A stretch of DNA of 64,000 bases from positions 17,619,096-17,683,095 of the forward strand of contig CM034100.1 in the NCBI GenBank assembly GCA_019914945.1, given 5' to 3'. The stretch is from Typha latifolia (taxonomy: Eukaryota > Streptophyta > Magnoliopsida > Poales > Typhaceae). The notes under the pieces were generated by a model, which had not been told where the DNA came from, made no database searches, and worked only from the letters and a program-made list of their open reading frames with translations. Numbering within the stretch: the stretch's first letter is position 1; every line of letters starts with the position of its first letter. Shown piece after piece: positions 13,410 through 25,224 of this stretch. The position numbers and the translations under genes were made by a program.

Positions 13410-14728
13410 CCGCGTCAGATCCCGAGATTGGAGTACTGTCTTCTAGGTTTTCTGGTAGGGGAAATCGAGAGAAGCGGTAGAAGAGAACGCTATGCTTCGA
13501 CAAGTCGCTATCTATTAGCTATAAGGGCGAGTTGAAGGATAGATGGAGATGAGCGGGAATTTGACGAGAAGAGAAGAGACGCCGACATTGGAATTTGGAA
13601 GATGGAAGAGGCGGAGATAGAGGCGTTTACGAAGGAGAGGACCGCTTCTTGCCTTTTTCTTTTTCTTTTTTTTTTTCTTTTTTTTTACTTTTCTGGATTT
13701 TAAATTTATTTATTTATTTCGTTTATCTTTCTACATGGTCTTTGTTTTTTGCGTCTAGACCCCTCCATATCCCCCTATTTGCAAATATACTCCTAACTCC
13801 ATATTTAAATACAGGTATTCTTACATAGTTGCCCTTAGACCTTTTGAAACTCACAAATATCGCTAAATTCTTCAGAATTTCGTAAATTGCCATCGAAATA
13901 ATTATACTATTTCTTAGTTAAATTTAATAATAAAAATTAATCAATCACAATTAAAATTGAACTTAAATGAAAATTTCTATTTTTTACCCTTATATTATTG
14001 CATAAAATAACTCATAAACTATCAAATATTATAGTACAACTAAACTATCTTTTTTTATTCAAAATAAAAAAATATTGATAAATATCTTATATTTTAAACT
14101 TCAAGAAAGAAGAAGAGTTATATAGCTATCTAATATGTTTTTTTTAACATTAACAATAACTAATATTTTACTATAATAATAATAATAATAATAATAATAA
14201 AGGATAATTATAATATTTTAAAAGTTTACATAAAAACCTTAAATATACTTGCTTGTGAACTTATACCTCCCAGCTTACTCGTTCGATAGCTAATTTTTAA
14301 GACTTTTTTTTAAAATAAAAATACCTACTTGGCAAGTTTATATATTGTAATTTTCTTTCCCTGTGAGATCCTACTAATTTATTAGCATTTAAATTTGGAA
14401 CGGTATAAAGTAGCCAGAATAAATTTGTGTAAACCAACATAACATGCAACAAATTTCTTACTTTATTTTATATATAAAGTTATCTCTTTGCGTATTTTTC
14501 GTGCTTTATCCAAGGCAGGTGGTTGATGACTCGGACCTCTGACAATGGATGTTATCGTTGACACGGAAGTTAAAGTTTTGACTATATTTAAATTTTCACA
14601 CTAATACCCTTCGAACTGTTGTCTATGTTTATATACATTCACATAGAAAAATTCTCACCCCATATTAAAATAAAATATTAAACAATCAATTTACCATCAG
14701 TTTTATTTTTTTTCCCTCTAAAACAAGT

Positions 14729-14759
<31 letters not shown>

Positions 14760-15173
14760 CGCTTTAATTACGGTACTGGCAGATTTAGCTCTTTAGTTTT
14801 TAAAATTATAGAGTATATAAAATATACACTTTAATTTTGTTAATGTATGCATTTAAAATTCTAAATGTATACTTTTACTAAGAGGTAAATGTGCAAAAGA
14901 GCGCAAATTTATTATTTCAAAACTAAAGAGTTTTTTATGCAATATCCCTAATATAAAATAATATTTAACTTTATACTTATATAATACTTTTTAATAAAAA
15001 ATACTAAATTACTAAGAAAACAGGTATTTCGAAAGTTTTCATAAATGAGTCGGTATGACATGAAAATAAGTCTTTGTGAAAATGAACGGTTTTTGGCGTT
15101 TTTGCAATGCAATGCAATGATTGATATCACTGTCCTACATATATACTATTTTTTTTCCAGGAAAAGAAATGCA

Positions 15174-15217
<44 letters not shown>

Positions 15218-15284
15218 AATATCGAAGTCTGGTTGGGGCATATCCCCAAATCCCTTCTCCCTACCTATAGAAGTTGGCCACATT
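13410..15284. other. Intergenic, AT-rich
   Basis: Begins with the carrier 5' leader and promoter (about 13410-13600). The remainder is AT-rich DNA without coding signal. It contains poly-T near 13,660-13,690, a (TAA)n run at about 14,173-14,200, an (AT)n run at 14,732-14,758 and a (GA)n run at 15,175-15,215. A piece at 15,229-15,295 matches 27,012-27,065 inside intron 1 of the intact PWWP gene. Confidence 0.6.
15175..15215. repeat. (GA)n microsatellite
   Basis: About 20 GA units just outside the inverted PWWP fragment. Confidence 0.9.
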
Positions 15285-16432
15285 ACTTTAATAAACTTCC
15301 GTTTCGCTTAACTGCGGTAACTAATTAAGACGCCCCTCATGCACAAATTAAAATATTTAACACAAATAACCTAAGGGATATATTAAAATCCAGTCTTATA
15401 TTCCAGCATTTATCTAGTATTTAACATTAACAACAAACTGTTTGATCTCTAATTGGAGCCTATTTTGCAATCATCATTATAAGACCATAAGTACTCAAGT
15501 TCTAGCTTGACATATACAACATATTGTTTAATTTCACTGTAATGCCGACATCAGTTATCACAAACTGCCATCATATGCTACCGCAGTGTTTTCTCAAGGC
15601 CATTGACATGCTTAAAGTATACATCCAGAGATTATGATAAGACATGTATACATATGTGGACTTGATATTTTGTGACAATATCAATGCATTTCACAATAAA
15701 GTTCAACATCAGAGTTGAGTTGTCATTGGTGCTCCTACTCACCTATTTGCGGTGAAGGCAGGATGTTAGACATATTTTCCTTTGAGAAAAGACTGGGTGA
15801 GGTAGGCTCCGTGGTTGTAATTGAGAGGGAACCAATCCTGAGTTGTTGCTAATATGAATTGCAAGCAATAATGTTTCAATAGCAGTTGCACCATTTTTGT
15901 TAACCCCAATGTTTCACCAATTGTTCACTCTTACCATAATCACTTCCCAGTGAGAAACTCCACTCCTGAGATGCTCTAGCATTGCCATTCACAGTAGGGC
16001 TCATCTTCTGAATTGATGCCTTCAAAATAGATTTTTAGGGGGGATTGATTGCTGCGGCATATCTAATTGAAGCAAAGATGAAGTCCTCATCTGGTTCAGA
16101 AAATTATCACTACCCCATTCAGTTCCAAGTTTGAATAGATGCAAATTAATAGATAATCAAAAGCAAACGAGTTGTTGACAAATACCTAGTGGCTCCTTCG
16201 CATATGAGTTGCACTTATTCAGATAGTATGTCACTTTATTTGATAATGATACCATCCACAGGAGGCGTTGTTGTCTGCATTAGTTTCTTCAAAATAGATT
16301 TTAGCAAGACTGAATGCTGCTGCGTTTCAAATCGAACAGTTCTCATCCGGTTCCAAGAATTATTTTCACATCTTTTGGTTCAAGTTTAAATGGATGTACA
16401 TCAACAAAGTTCTGGTAGCTCCTTAACAGAGA
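15285..16432 (-). pseudogene. Inverted fragment of the PWWP gene 3' end
   Basis: Read on the minus strand, this matches the plus-strand decayed copy at about 19,256-20,460 and the 3' coding end and downstream DNA of the intact gene (about 29,770-30,560). Shared landmarks on the minus strand include GAAACGCAGCAGCATTCAGT near 16,310, the SILKK-encoding stretch, and the block AATTAGAGATCAAAC past the old stop codon. Frameshifts and stops remove any long ORF. Like the 18-20 kb copy, it keeps a segment (around the equivalent of 19,850-20,010) that the intact gene lacks, so it is closer to that copy. No PWWP exon is present. Confidence 0.8.
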
Positions 16433-16485
16433 TGATGTACCTTCACGATTCAAGATACTTTATAGCTGAATAAACTTCAAAAAGA
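16433..16485 (-). pseudogene. Scrap of an exon-like sequence also seen at 21.8 kb
   Basis: Minus strand reads TTCAGCTATAAAGTATCTTG near 16,450-16,470, matching the acceptor and exon start at 21,841 (TTTTTCAG then CAAGAAAGTATCTTG). It marks the inner edge of the inverted fragment. No protein can be assigned. Confidence 0.4.
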
Positions 16486-17804
16486 AAGAGAGAAAATGAA
16501 AGGCAAAAGATATATAACAAAAATATCATTAGCTGAACAAGAGGTGAAAATTTTAGTTGTTGTGCTAATAATTCATGTGGGTATGTACTAATAAATATTT
16601 CTGTATTATTCAAATCATGCAGACCAAATCCTCACAATGCGGAAAGAATGGTACCGATTGAAAGAGTAAGTTAAATTTGTCTACTTTCAACAAACATTTT
16701 TAGAGGATTACTATATTGTCTGAAATTAGACAAGGTACATGGATGTCACTTCCTAGTAGTAAAGAGTATATATCTCAAACATAATTGGTAAGTTAGAATA
16801 AATTTTTTTTAAATAATACCTACACCCTAACAAGAAACTCGTTTTGCTAGATAAATAGGATACAATTTATTCTAGTAGATGAGCAATTAAAATAACAAAG
16901 GATCAAGTGAATGGAAAAAAAAAGGAGGTTGAATTTTGAGAACGATCGAGCTACAGGTCACTGACAGTTCTGAAAGAATGTCATTCAAATTGCACGAATT
17001 GGCATGTGCTCCCACCTAGATATAATAAGTAATAACTAAACAAGCCTGGACACTATGTGTCTACCTGCACAACTATGAATTCTCTTGATGCAATGAAACC
17101 AGAGGGAGGGTTGGGGTTAAAATTGGAGGCAGAATATCAAACAAGGCGTGCCAAACTGGTTAAACCGATAGCTGACACATTGTTCACAATGCAATCAAGT
17201 AGGACCCTCTATCAGAGGTTGTGCACCAAACATGGCTATAAAGCAGATGATGCACCGAATAAACATGGGTTCACATAACAAGGAGAAGAAAAAAGTAGCC
17301 AGAAAAAAATGTGGTCAAATTTTTTTTCCTGGCTTCCAGACAATATATGAGGGTCAGAGGTATCAGCCGAAAGGGATACAAAATTCAGAGCTAATTTAAT
17401 ACAGTGTTCTGGAAGAATCCAACGCTATGTATGGAAAGGTAGTCACGTGCATGGTGTGGAAAATTGACCATGGAAGTTCAATTGATCCCCCTTTGATAAG
17501 TCATAGTCATATTATTTTCATACACAAAAGTGAAACATGTCCCTTATCAGGCAGCTATAAGCCTCTAAACTATAAGACCCAAAGAAGTCTAATGAAAGTA
17601 CAAGACTTTGAGGGATCCACAGCCACAGGCAATTGATTGCTGATTTAGGTGACCAAATCTATACTAAATAACTATAAGTCTGTAACAGGTCATAAAGATA
17701 GGCTGAGATTGGAAGAGCCAGATTTGTATCCCTTCATTCCTATATTCTAACTCAGAAGAATCATTTATCATAACATTCATGAGAATTTGAGAGATTTAAG
17801 TTAC
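16486..17804. other. Spacer inside the inverted repeat, no gene recognised
   Basis: AT-rich DNA. A plus ORF at 17,057-17,278 (73 aa) shows no recognisable domain. The part from about 17,684 is similar to 21,582 onward. Confidence 0.4.
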
Positions 17805-17936
17805 CCGTCAAAAAAGTTTCCTGCTTTATCCACTCCTTCAAGATAAACTTTCCCCTTAATTGGAGCAAGTTGGAAGTTCTCCAATCTTTGCAGTTCAAGC
17901 TTCTCCACCATCCAAGATGTTGTCCTCTGCAAATTT
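17805..17936 (-). other. Exon-like segment, unidentified gene
   Basis: Minus strand: acceptor TTTCCTCAG, then 132 nt open in one frame (begins NLQRTTSWMVEKLELQRLEN, then FQLAPIKGKVYLEGVDKAG), then donor GTAACT. Codon pattern and splice sites look like a true exon. A related but stop-containing version lies at 21,694-21,841. I do not recognise the family. It may be the remnant of a minus-strand gene convergent with the PWWP gene. Confidence 0.35.
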
Positions 17937-18207
17937 CTGAGGAAAAAAAAAAGAAAATTAAAAGATGTGTATAAGGAAAGTGAAAGGAAAAAGGTAGAGA
18001 AAATTATGAAATGAACAAGAGGTGGCTCTGAAGTTAATAATTAATCTAGCAATGTATAAACAGATATTTATTTATTACTCATTTCCCATAATCCAAATCT
18101 CCCTCCAGAGAGAGTTTCTTGTTGACAAAGTGACCTTAATTCACAATGAATATGTTACCTCCCAGCGGACATTTCAGAGGACTGCTCCTTTGATGTGGTG
18201 GTTAGAG

Positions 18208-20107
18208 ATAACAGGTTCCAAAGTTGATAAAAGGACATCACAAAGGAAGTAGGCTCGTAGATTCAGAAGGATCGAAATTATCAGGTGTCTGGAATGCTTG
18301 TTAGTCATATTCTCCAGAACAAAACAAAGGTTCCAGGATCCTCCCCTCATGCTGTCACAGCTAGTGAATGACTTGCCAGCCCCCACAATAGATCCACCCT
18401 TTGAGAAAAACATAGGTGCCTTGGTCTCTGGTACATTCGGTAAGTTCCAAACTCCAGTCTATAAATAAAGCCTGGTTCTTCCAAATGACAATTATATTGA
18501 AAAGCCAAGTTTGACGCAGGCCAATGAATCAGCACAAGACCGAGGTGCTGGCAATGCTAAAGGTCCTAGTAAAGAAGAAAGAGAGAAAAGGGCACCTTTT
18601 CTGCCAAAAAGCCGGAGAAGCCCAATGACCATGCAAATGTTGGAGAGAGAAGAAAACCTGATTGGAAGGAAGAGCTATCAATAATGAACCAGAAAATAGG
18701 ACTGATGTTAAGAAATTAGCTAGTAGAAGGCTAGAGAAGGTGAAAAGAATGTGGAAAGAACAAGACAAGGAGACAGATCCAACCTCTTCACCCCCACTGC
18801 TTCAGTAAAGCATAGGAAGGTTGATATCAGTAAGAAGAATGAAATATCCACACCACCTTAGCCAGCCAATCCTACTTCTTTGGTCATGAAATTCCCCCCT
18901 AACACGAGTCTGCCATCAGTTTCATTCTTGAAGGCAAAGTTTGCACGATCCAGACCACTTGATGTTGACGAAACTCAAGTTTATTAGGACAACAATACCT
19001 GCAAAGTTAAGTTCATGTACAAATCCCAAGCACAAACTGCATTATATTATGCTAATACCAATGGCTTCTTTGGCTAAACAAAGCGACTTGTACCCAAAGA
19101 GTGTGACTCACCAGCAAAGGGGCCATCAATGATTTGTCATGAAACCAAGCATTCTCTTGCCGTTTGATGATGCGCAGCCATTGGAACCTGGAACCGGAGG
19201 AGGTCACTGCAATTCATTGTATCAAGTGAGATCTTGCTATCTGAAGAAGCACCACTCATCTGCTAATGAGCTACCAGAGATTTGTCAGCAGCAAGCTTGC
19301 TCTTGCTCGTTTATTAATGTGCAACCATTCAAACCTAGAAACGAAGAAGGTGGAGACAATTCTTGAAACCAGATGAGAACTTCATCTTTGGTTCGACTTG
19401 AAATGCAGCAGCATTCAGTTCCACTAAAATCTATTTTGAAGAAACCAATATAGACAACGACTCCTCTTATGGATGGAATCATTAGGTCAAATAAAGTGGC
19501 TTTCTATCTAAATAAGTGCAACTCATATGCTAAGGAGCCACCACATATTTGTCAGCAGTAAGTTCAGTTTTTCCTTATCTATCAATGTGCAGCTATTCAA
19601 ACCTGGCACTGAAGGAGTAGTGACAATTCCCCGAGCTAGATAAGGATTTCATCTTTGCTTCAATCAGATATGCCGCAGCAATCAATCCCCCAAAAATCTA
19701 TTTTAAAGAAACCAATTCAGACAATGAGCCCTACTGTGAATGGCAATGATAGAGCAATCTCACGAGTGAAATTTTCACTAGGAAGTGATCATGATAAGAG
19801 TGAACAATTGGCAAACATTGGGGGTAACAAAAATGCTGCAACTACTATTGCAACATTATCTCTTGTAATTTCTGTTAGCGACAACTCAGAATTGGTTCTC
19901 TTTCAGCTGCAACAATAGAGCCTACATCACCCAGTCTCTTCTCAAGAGGTAAATATGCCTAAGATTGCACCTTCACCGCAAATGGCTGAGGGGAGCAGGA
20001 GCACCAATGACATCTCAGCTCAGATGTTGAGCCTTCTTATGAAATGCAATGATATTGTCACAAGAATCAAGTCCACCTATGGATAAATGCCTTATTATAA
20101 TCTCTGA
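18208..20107 (+). pseudogene. Decayed direct copy of the PWWP gene (C-terminal part)
   Basis: Starts abruptly at ACAGGTTCCAAAGT, equivalent to 28,719 in the intact gene, and follows it to the stop region near 20,107. The PWWP exon and the first third of exon 2 are absent. The copy is broken by indels (an extra A after GTTGATAAA near 18,225 shifts the frame) and by stops, for example TTAGCCAGCC at about 18,858-18,867 where the intact gene reads GAGCCAGCC. The RRM-like block (MKFPPNTSLPSVSFLKAKFA) is still readable near 18,885-18,950. It carries an extra downstream repeat unit at about 19,490-19,720 and a segment at about 19,850-20,010 that the intact copy lacks. The longest residual frame is 19,655-19,918. 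Confidence 0.88.
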
Positions 20108-21072
20108 AAGTTTACTTTAAGCATGTCAATCGCTTGGAGGATACGATGTGGTCTGTATAGCATATAGTGACAGTTTGTGATAGCTGATGCTGGCACTGCA
20201 GTAAAATTAAACAGTACATAGTATATGTCAAGCTGAAACTTGAGTAGTTATGGTCCCGTAATGATGACTCTGCAAAATAGGCATCAATTAGAGATCAAAC
20301 AATGTATTGGAAATGTTAACTACATGATAAATGCTGGAATATAAGATGGATCTTAATGTTTCCCTTAGGTTATTTCCATTAGATATTTTAATTTGTGCAG
20401 GAGGGGTGTCTAACCAAAAGGTAGGCTCTACAGTTAAGGAAGTCTATTACAATACAACAATTTCTAACTTGTTTAGGTTCAGAGCTGTCTATGCTCAACT
20501 GGTTGCATTGCAAGTTTGCAACCATCTATATTATACAATAATTCTGACTATATTCCTAATTTCCTACTGTGGCCTTTGATAACTACTTTGATGCCTGAGC
20601 TTTACACAAAGCTGATTTCAATCTAAGGAAGGTACTTGATGCTTGCTCAAGATAAATGTATAATAAACAGGTTTCATCATTGTTTTTGTCAACTACAAGG
20701 AATTAAAATAATAACAGGAAACTACAGTAACAAAAATAATTAATCCTTGATTGATTCTATTTCAAGTCCCCCAGTAGTCTAATGCAACCAATAATAGTCA
20801 CTAGACATAGTGTTTATAAACACCATATAACCATAAATTGAAAATCTTAAAGTAAGATAAGGACAAAACTTAGTGAATATGCCACCACTATTTCATGCCA
20901 TCTGGTTTCTGCATTAATCAGCAGGTATTCACTGCAAAAATGATGAGACAACTAACAAAACCAAACTTTTACTGCTGTGATCAGGTTGAATAATTAAATC
21001 AGCCTGTGAAATTTAGAGGCACTATTGCTTGCATAGTGGTCTCAGTATAAAAATTGTATACAGAATGAGTAC

Positions 21073-21130
21073 CTATCAATTGCAGTCCGCACAGAGGTAG
21101 ACTTAGAGCTTCTCTTTTGTTGTCCAAGAT
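21073..21130 (-). pseudogene. Exon-like segment, unidentified (copy A)
   Basis: Minus strand: acceptor TTTTGCAG, 58 nt starting ATCTTGGACAACAAAAGAG, donor GTACTC. The counterpart in copy B is 31,142-31,203 and differs by 4 nt in length, so at least one is frame-disrupted. No family recognised. Confidence 0.3.
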
Positions 21131-21693
21131 CTGCAAAACAAATGGAGACTTTGATGCTGAGATTTGATACAATTGGCTATAGGATGTAGAAATCTGTGCA
21201 CAGGCAAAAAAAGAAAAGATTGGAAGAATCAATTCCTCATGATTTAAAAATGTAGTAACCAGAGCACACACCCACAAAAGCTTGGCAGCAAAAGGAAAAA
21301 AGAAAAGGTACAGAAATTGTTCATAGTATTCTCTAAAATGATGGTATCACAAATAGGAGATTATTTTCTCAGGAAATTGTTGGCACATTTGATTCTCTAT
21401 ATGTATTCATCATTTGAATAGGCAGGGAACTTCCTGATCAACAATACCTGATGGGAGATTAAAGTCATGCATAAGAAATCTCCTAGTGATTGTGTGATCA
21501 ACAATACCTGATGGGAGTCCACATGCAAACAAGGAAATAAGATTCTTATAATGATCCAATTGGTTGATAATAAACTAATTGTAACAGGTCATCAAGATAG
21601 TCTATGACTGGCCGAACTAGCTCTCTCTCCATCCTTAGTCCAAAAGATTCAATCTATTTTATCAATCATGAGAATTTCAGGGATTCAGTGTAC

Positions 21694-21841
21694 CTGCAAG
21701 TAGAAGCTTTCCTTCTTCACTCATTTCTTTATGATGACAACTTCTATTCCTTTTCTTCCTTAATGAGATCATTTAGGAAGTTCTTCAAATTATTTCCAAC
21801 AATCGGGTTGCAGATTCTTCATGATCCAAGATACTTTCTTG
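21694..21841 (-). pseudogene. Exon-like segment with stops, homologous to 17,805-17,936
   Basis: Minus strand: acceptor TTTTTCAG, 148 nt beginning CAAGAAAGTATCTTGGATC, donor GTACAC. In the frame that aligns with the open segment at 17.9 kb it reads KKVSWIMKNLQPDCWK and then a stop. Absent from copy B. Confidence 0.35.
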
Positions 21842-23115
21842 CTGAAAAATTTTCAGAAAGAAAGAAAGAGAGAAAAGGATAAGGTAAAAGTAAGACAAAA
21901 ATGTAAACGTTTTAATCAAGTTACTTTTGCAAGCTATCTTACATGATGAAGAAGTGTACATATGAGTTAGAAAGGAAAGCACTATAAAAAAGGCTACTAA
22001 CTACTTGGTTTAAACTGCCAAAAGAGGCTTTTGTCATTTGTAGTGGAGATTACAAGTAATCTTTTTCATAAAGGTTAAGGTTATGTTCCATCTGAACAGA
22101 TAAAACATCCATTCAAATTGAAACCCATCACTTACAAAGAAGAATACTCGTGAGCTGCAAAACAATTTGAGGCAAAAGAAGAGGAAAAAAGAAATCCAAT
22201 CACTGGTCAAAAAATTATAGAACTTCGTGCAAGTAAGGTGAGAAAAAGTTATTTTTACCACTTTTACAGTAATATCAGCAAAATAAGTTCACCAATTATG
22301 GGTACACCATCAAAACAAGATTAGGGATGTTAAAGTAGTAATTAATTACCACAATGAAGGTGCCACTACCCATCCTTGGCATTGCTTAGTAAAGCACATG
22401 ATGTTCCATAGTGAAAAACCACAAATAACACGTATACAAGCCCAAAATTGAAGAAAATAAGAATTTTCAAAAACGGAAACTACAAAAGAAGGAACTATAA
22501 AAGATACTAAGAAAAAGTAAATGTAGAAGTAAGATAAAAAAGTAAAGATAAGACAAGAAAAAAATAACAATAATGAAAGAGAAAAAAGGAGTAAAATTGA
22601 GAAAGAATAGGAAGAATTGTTGGGTTGTGCCAAAAGCCAAGGACCATAATATAGAAAGAAGCTGCTACCATATGAAAGTTATTATTAGCGAGTGGAGGTA
22701 TTCAACTCTCTCCAAGTTGTGGCTCTCATTGCACTAACAACTATATGGAGACAGAATGGTCTCACATTGTCTAAGTTTCTTGAGCGGGTACAACCATATT
22801 AAATAATGTGGTATAGGAAAGCATTTCTCTTTTGAAACCAAATCAACCATAACCTTACTACATTCAAAAAAATGATGATAGGAGGTTCATATTTCTAATA
22901 GAAGAATTATTAAATGTCTCAAAAACTATGTAGGATGGCGCATGCATGGCCAACCGAAATTAAAGCATAACGTAGAACACATAAGGGCTTAAGATCTTAA
23001 GAATTTTCTTGCTAACTTATTCTCTATTTCTTATATGCAAACAAGATCTCCTGACAAAGATCTTACGAGATTTCAAAATCCAATTTGGTAACAAAGTCTA
23101 TGTCATTGAACTAGG

Positions 23116-23420
23116 GGCATAAAGAAGTCAGCTCGAGTGAGCTGAGCCAAGACTCTCTTGGCTCAAAAGTGCAGAAACCACCACACAAGCTCAGCTTGGG
23201 CTAGAGACACATTCAGACCAGAGCAACCCGTTCTGATATCAAGCCAACTCATAATCAGCTCATTTAATAAATATGCAAGCTTGGAACTAGCTGCAAATGA
23301 GTCAAGGGCTCAAGATCGAGCAGCTTGCATGCCAATGATCATATTTGATGCTCCTAAGTTATTTTGTATCCTAAGTCCCCAACGTAGTAACATGACCCTT
23401 AACATAGGATGAGCATGCCA
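23116..23420. mobile_element. Copy-A-specific insertion rich in AGCTCAG-type motifs
   Basis: Both copies read CTTGAACTAGGGGCATA or near it (A to about 23,120; B to about 33,262) and then diverge. Copy A continues with repeated AGCTCGAGTGAGCTGAGCC-like and CAAGCTCAGCTTGG palindromic motifs, typical of small dispersed plant repeats. No coding capacity. Exact ends and target duplication were not resolved. Confidence 0.45.
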
Positions 23421-23627
23421 AACCTAAAATTGAATTGCAACTCACAAATTTACACTTGGAGAGGGAACTCTCAAAATTAGTAATGTATCTCTATTAAATT
23501 TACTCTTGGAAATGATTTAAATACTATCTTGAATAACTCCTACTGGAAGTTCCTTAATCAAACCTCCTTCTTTGTATGCTTCCTTGATCAGCATTATTAC
23601 CATAGTCTCTCAAATGAGAGCACTTAG

Positions 23628-24260
23628 TTATCAGGATTCTCGCAATCTAGTTATTACTAGAATTTGTCGTGTTGCAACGACCAACGGTCATCCATGGACT
23701 AATAAATAACTGGATGACATGTAAATAACATTTATAGATGATGGATCATAAGAAATCCCAATTGGATTCCCAGTAAAGTAATGCTCAATACTTATTACAC
23801 TCTAGATCTTGCATGTCACAAACGTCATGATCTAGGACGCCATAGTCTCAAAGAAATTTCTTCAGATTCTAGATCAAGAATTCTTGGACGATCGGCACAG
23901 TTGAACCTTCCAAACTACCAAAGCAACCACTTATTTCTAAGGATAACACTATCTGATCAATGCAATCTGATCATTACTAGGATTTGTCGTATTGTAACGA
24001 CAAACGGTAATCCGCCGCCAACTTCTAAATACCATTTATAGATAATGGATCATAAGCAAAATAAGTCCCAACTGGATTTCCAGTGAAATCAGTAAGGCTC
24101 GGCACATCTTAACTCTCTACATCGTTGCATGTCGTAAACCTCATGATCTAGGACGCCATTCTTCTCAAGTAAATCTCTTCAGATGGCTAGATCAAGATTT
24201 CTTGCACAATCCACCTAGCTGAAACTTCCGAACTACCAGGAACATACTACCGTGTGACTC
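23628..24260. repeat. Two tandem ~310-bp units with short palindromes (copy A)
   Basis: Unit 1 is about 23,628-23,935 and unit 2 about 23,940-24,260. Shared blocks: GGATTTGTCGTATTGTAACG, ATTTATAGATAATGGATCAT, CATGATCTAGGACGCCAT and CTAGATCAAGA. Unit 2 holds perfect hairpins such as TTTGTCGT/ACGACAAA and ACTGGA/TCCAGT. The same pair occurs in copy B (33,466-34,064), so the tandem repeat is older than the segmental duplication. Confidence 0.75.
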
Positions 24261-24332
24261 ACAAACAATCGAGATCGTCGTCTTCATGGCTAGATCCATA
24301 ATAAAAGAGCAACGAGATCACTACATCTTTTC

Positions 24333-24436
24333 AAATCGGTGTTGTCGATCTTTTGTTTGCAAAATATCCGAGACCGCTAGCTACCTATGAGGTGATCTAC
24401 AATATTTTGCAAACAATTCATCGACGACACCGATTT
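24333..24436. other. MIRNA-like foldback hairpin (copy A)
   Basis: Two 35-nt arms at 24,333-24,367 and 24,402-24,436 are reverse complements at 31 of 35 positions, with one internal bulge of 3 nt, around a 34-nt loop. Left arm begins AAATCGGTGTTGTCGAT and ends TTGTTTGCAAAATAT. Size and pairing suit either a plant miRNA precursor or a small MITE. Conserved in copy B at 34,162-34,265. No known miRNA was recognised. Confidence 0.5.
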
Positions 24437-25224
24437 CAACACATCTGTTGACCAAAAGCAAAGAATTATTGTAAAGATCGAACAAAAAAAGGAAAAATAA
24501 AAAAAAATAAAGAGGAACTACCCACCCTTACTATGCAATCGATACTAGAAGAGAACGCGATCCACCGGGGACGAGGCTAATGGAGAGACCGGAAGAGATG
24601 AAGAGCCGTTCCTGACGCGTGAAAAGGAGGAGGAACACTCTTTCAGGCAGCCTCGGTTGGATCAGACGGGGAGGAAGAAGAGTTGGTGCTCCTCCTCAGA
24701 GCCGTTTCTGACGCGAAAAAAAGAGAGGAGGGGGGGGTCTCTTTTATAGTTAAAAAAATACCTTTTTTATTTAATATTATTTTAACAAAATTCATATATT
24801 TTAAATATAAATTTTAGATTATAACGGCCAACCTCACTGTCACTACTAAGGCTTTCCGTTTTTTCTTTCAAGTACTTATCTAAAACTTTATAAATATTTT
24901 AAATTGCACCCAAAAATTTTTATTGTATTATAAATACCCAAAATTATGTGGGAAGAAATTGGCAATATATTAAAATTTAAATTATAAGAGGATAATTGTA
25001 AAATTATAATTAAATTTCCATTATAATCAGGATATACATCATCGCCGAGAAAGGAAAGTGTCGGAAGGCCAAGTCCAACTCGGCTCAATTTGAACAGAGC
25101 TCAAACCGAGCCAGAATTGCTCGTGTTTTTTTTTTAAAAAGAAATATTACGTTAAAGATGGAAACGTGAAAATTGCACCATGTTACAGTTGTTTTTTGGG
25201 GTGGTGTTTTTGGAATGTTATGAT
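24437..25224. other. End of copy A and upstream DNA of the intact PWWP gene
   Basis: GC-rich leader-like block at about 24,540-24,740 (no ORF of note), AT-rich DNA to 25,045, then an AGCTC/GAGCC-motif scrap at about 25,060-25,130. No gene seen. Confidence 0.4.

Larger units (their letters stand above)
18208..25045. repeat. Segmental duplication, left copy (A)
   Basis: Matches 28,719-35,345 in the same order and orientation: decayed PWWP 3' half, downstream DNA, palindrome-rich tandem repeat, hairpin and leader-like GC-rich end (GATGAAGAGCC, TTTCTGACGCG). Similarity resumes at about 24,939-25,045 against 35,237-35,345 after a stretch that differs. Copy A has its own insertion at about 23,116-23,420, and its segment at about 21,540-21,890 is replaced by different DNA in copy B. 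Confidence 0.85.
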
